DNA from: CAZXTR01 sp964643615
Lineage (GTDB): Bacteria > Pseudomonadota > Alphaproteobacteria > CAAHEQ01 > UBA3637
Assembly (NCBI GenBank): GCA_964643615.1
Contig: CAZXTR010000024.1
Location: 1-14,018, forward strand
Reading direction: 5' to 3'
Length of the DNA stretch: 14,018 nt
Shown: in pieces, positions 13,680 through 14,018 of the stretch
How positions within the stretch are numbered: the first letter of the stretch is position 1
How the letters are laid out: every line of letters begins with the position of its first letter
Position numbers and translations under genes: made by a program
Notes under the pieces: model-generated
What the model was told of the DNA's origin: nothing
What the model saw: only the letters and a program-made list of their open reading frames with translations
The model's database searches: none

Positions 13680-14018
13680 CTAACTATGCAAAAGTGCGCA
13701 CGAAAATAAAATTGCAAAAAAATGCATAACCGTTCCCAATAAAACAAAAAGATGCCATAGTACATGAGTATAGGGCTTTGATTTCCAAACATAAAAAACA
13801 ATGCCTAACGTATAAAACCCACCACCTAAAACTAAAAAAGTCACCCCCGAAAAAGAAACAACTTCCAACAATTGTTTAGATGCTAAAATAATCATCCAAC
13901 CCATACCTAAATAAAGCCCTAACGACCAAAATTTTGTCCCACTTCCAGAAGAAAACAATTTTAAAAATGTACCCAATAAAGCTAAGCCCCAAATAATTCC
14001 AAACAAAATCCAACCTAA
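13680..14018 (-). CDS. Hemolysin III family (YqfA/PAQR-like) membrane protein, 3' part
   Basis: Integral membrane protein of the hemolysin III/PAQR superfamily; the bacterial function is not settled. About 112 C-terminal residues are present. The frame stays open to the right edge: Leu-Gly-Trp-Ile precede the TTG at 14006, so that TTG is not the true start. Membrane helices alternate with short loops. The C-terminal His pattern HVLWHLFVLLGTVMH supplies the three histidines, spaced HxxxH then ten residues, that bind metal in PAQR proteins. The full family length is about 200-220. It ends with TAG 12 nt before zntB, so the two are probably co-transcribed. Confidence 0.88.
   Translation of the reverse strand, partial: LGWILFGIIWGLALLGTFLKLFSSGSGTKFWSLGLYLGMGWMIILASKQLLEVVSFSGVTFLVLGGGFYTLGIVFYVWKSKPYTHVLWHLFVLLGTVMHFFAILFSCALLHS

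Noticed and set aside
1..14018. CRISPR array, insertion sequence, prophage or toxin-antitoxin system
   Set aside because: No repeat-spacer pattern, transposase, integrase, terminal inverted repeats or paired small toxin/antitoxin genes are visible; nearly all sequence is accounted for by housekeeping genes.

Overview
The window is an AT-rich (high-30s % GC or lower, judged by eye), tightly packed bacterial chromosome segment. It holds about 17 protein genes and one tRNA, with no insertion sequences, prophage or CRISPR. Several features point to a reduced alphaproteobacterium of the kind that lives inside host cells (Holosporales/Rickettsiales-like): a stand-alone F0 operon with both b and b' subunits and no F1 genes after it, a short RNase D without HRDC domain beside the LPS export genes, mlaE-mlaF-radA-cvpA in a row, and many 1-nt overlaps. 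The lineage is inferred from gene order and sequence style and has not been tested by phylogeny.

Layout. (1) Positions 1-3423, plus strand: end of mlaE, then mlaF, radA and cvpA, covering outer-membrane lipid transport, recombination and a membrane protein. (2) Positions 3425-6884, minus strand: dsbA-like, atpI, atpB, atpE, atpF', atpF and a 77-codon unknown gene, read from a good promoter at 6956-6983. (3) Positions 7015-7488, minus strand: greA, with an intrinsic terminator just upstream of its ribosome binding site. (4) Positions 7605-11102, minus strand: tRNA-Leu(CAG), rnd (RNase D), kdsD, a fused lptC-lptA and lptB, probably one transcription unit joining a tRNA, a tRNA-trimming enzyme and LPS synthesis/export. 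(5) Positions 11274-12635, plus strand: a single-chain glycyl-tRNA synthetase behind a near-consensus promoter. (6) Positions 12693-14018, minus strand: a zntB-like CorA-family transporter and the end of a hemolysin III-family gene.

How the genes work together. MlaEF, KdsD, LptCA and LptB all serve the outer membrane: KdsD starts Kdo synthesis, LptB powers LPS extraction, and the fused LptC-LptA carries LPS across the periplasm. The F0 genes build the membrane rotor and stator of ATP synthase. The DsbA-like protein acts on periplasmic disulfides.

The points most worth a second look are: the LptC-LptA fusion; an ATP synthase c subunit whose GxGxGxG packing motif has become SxAxWxA, with a tryptophan in the helix interface; a single-chain GlyRS where Alphaproteobacteria normally have the two-subunit enzyme; the tRNA-rnd-LPS transcription unit; and the terminator in the greA leader.
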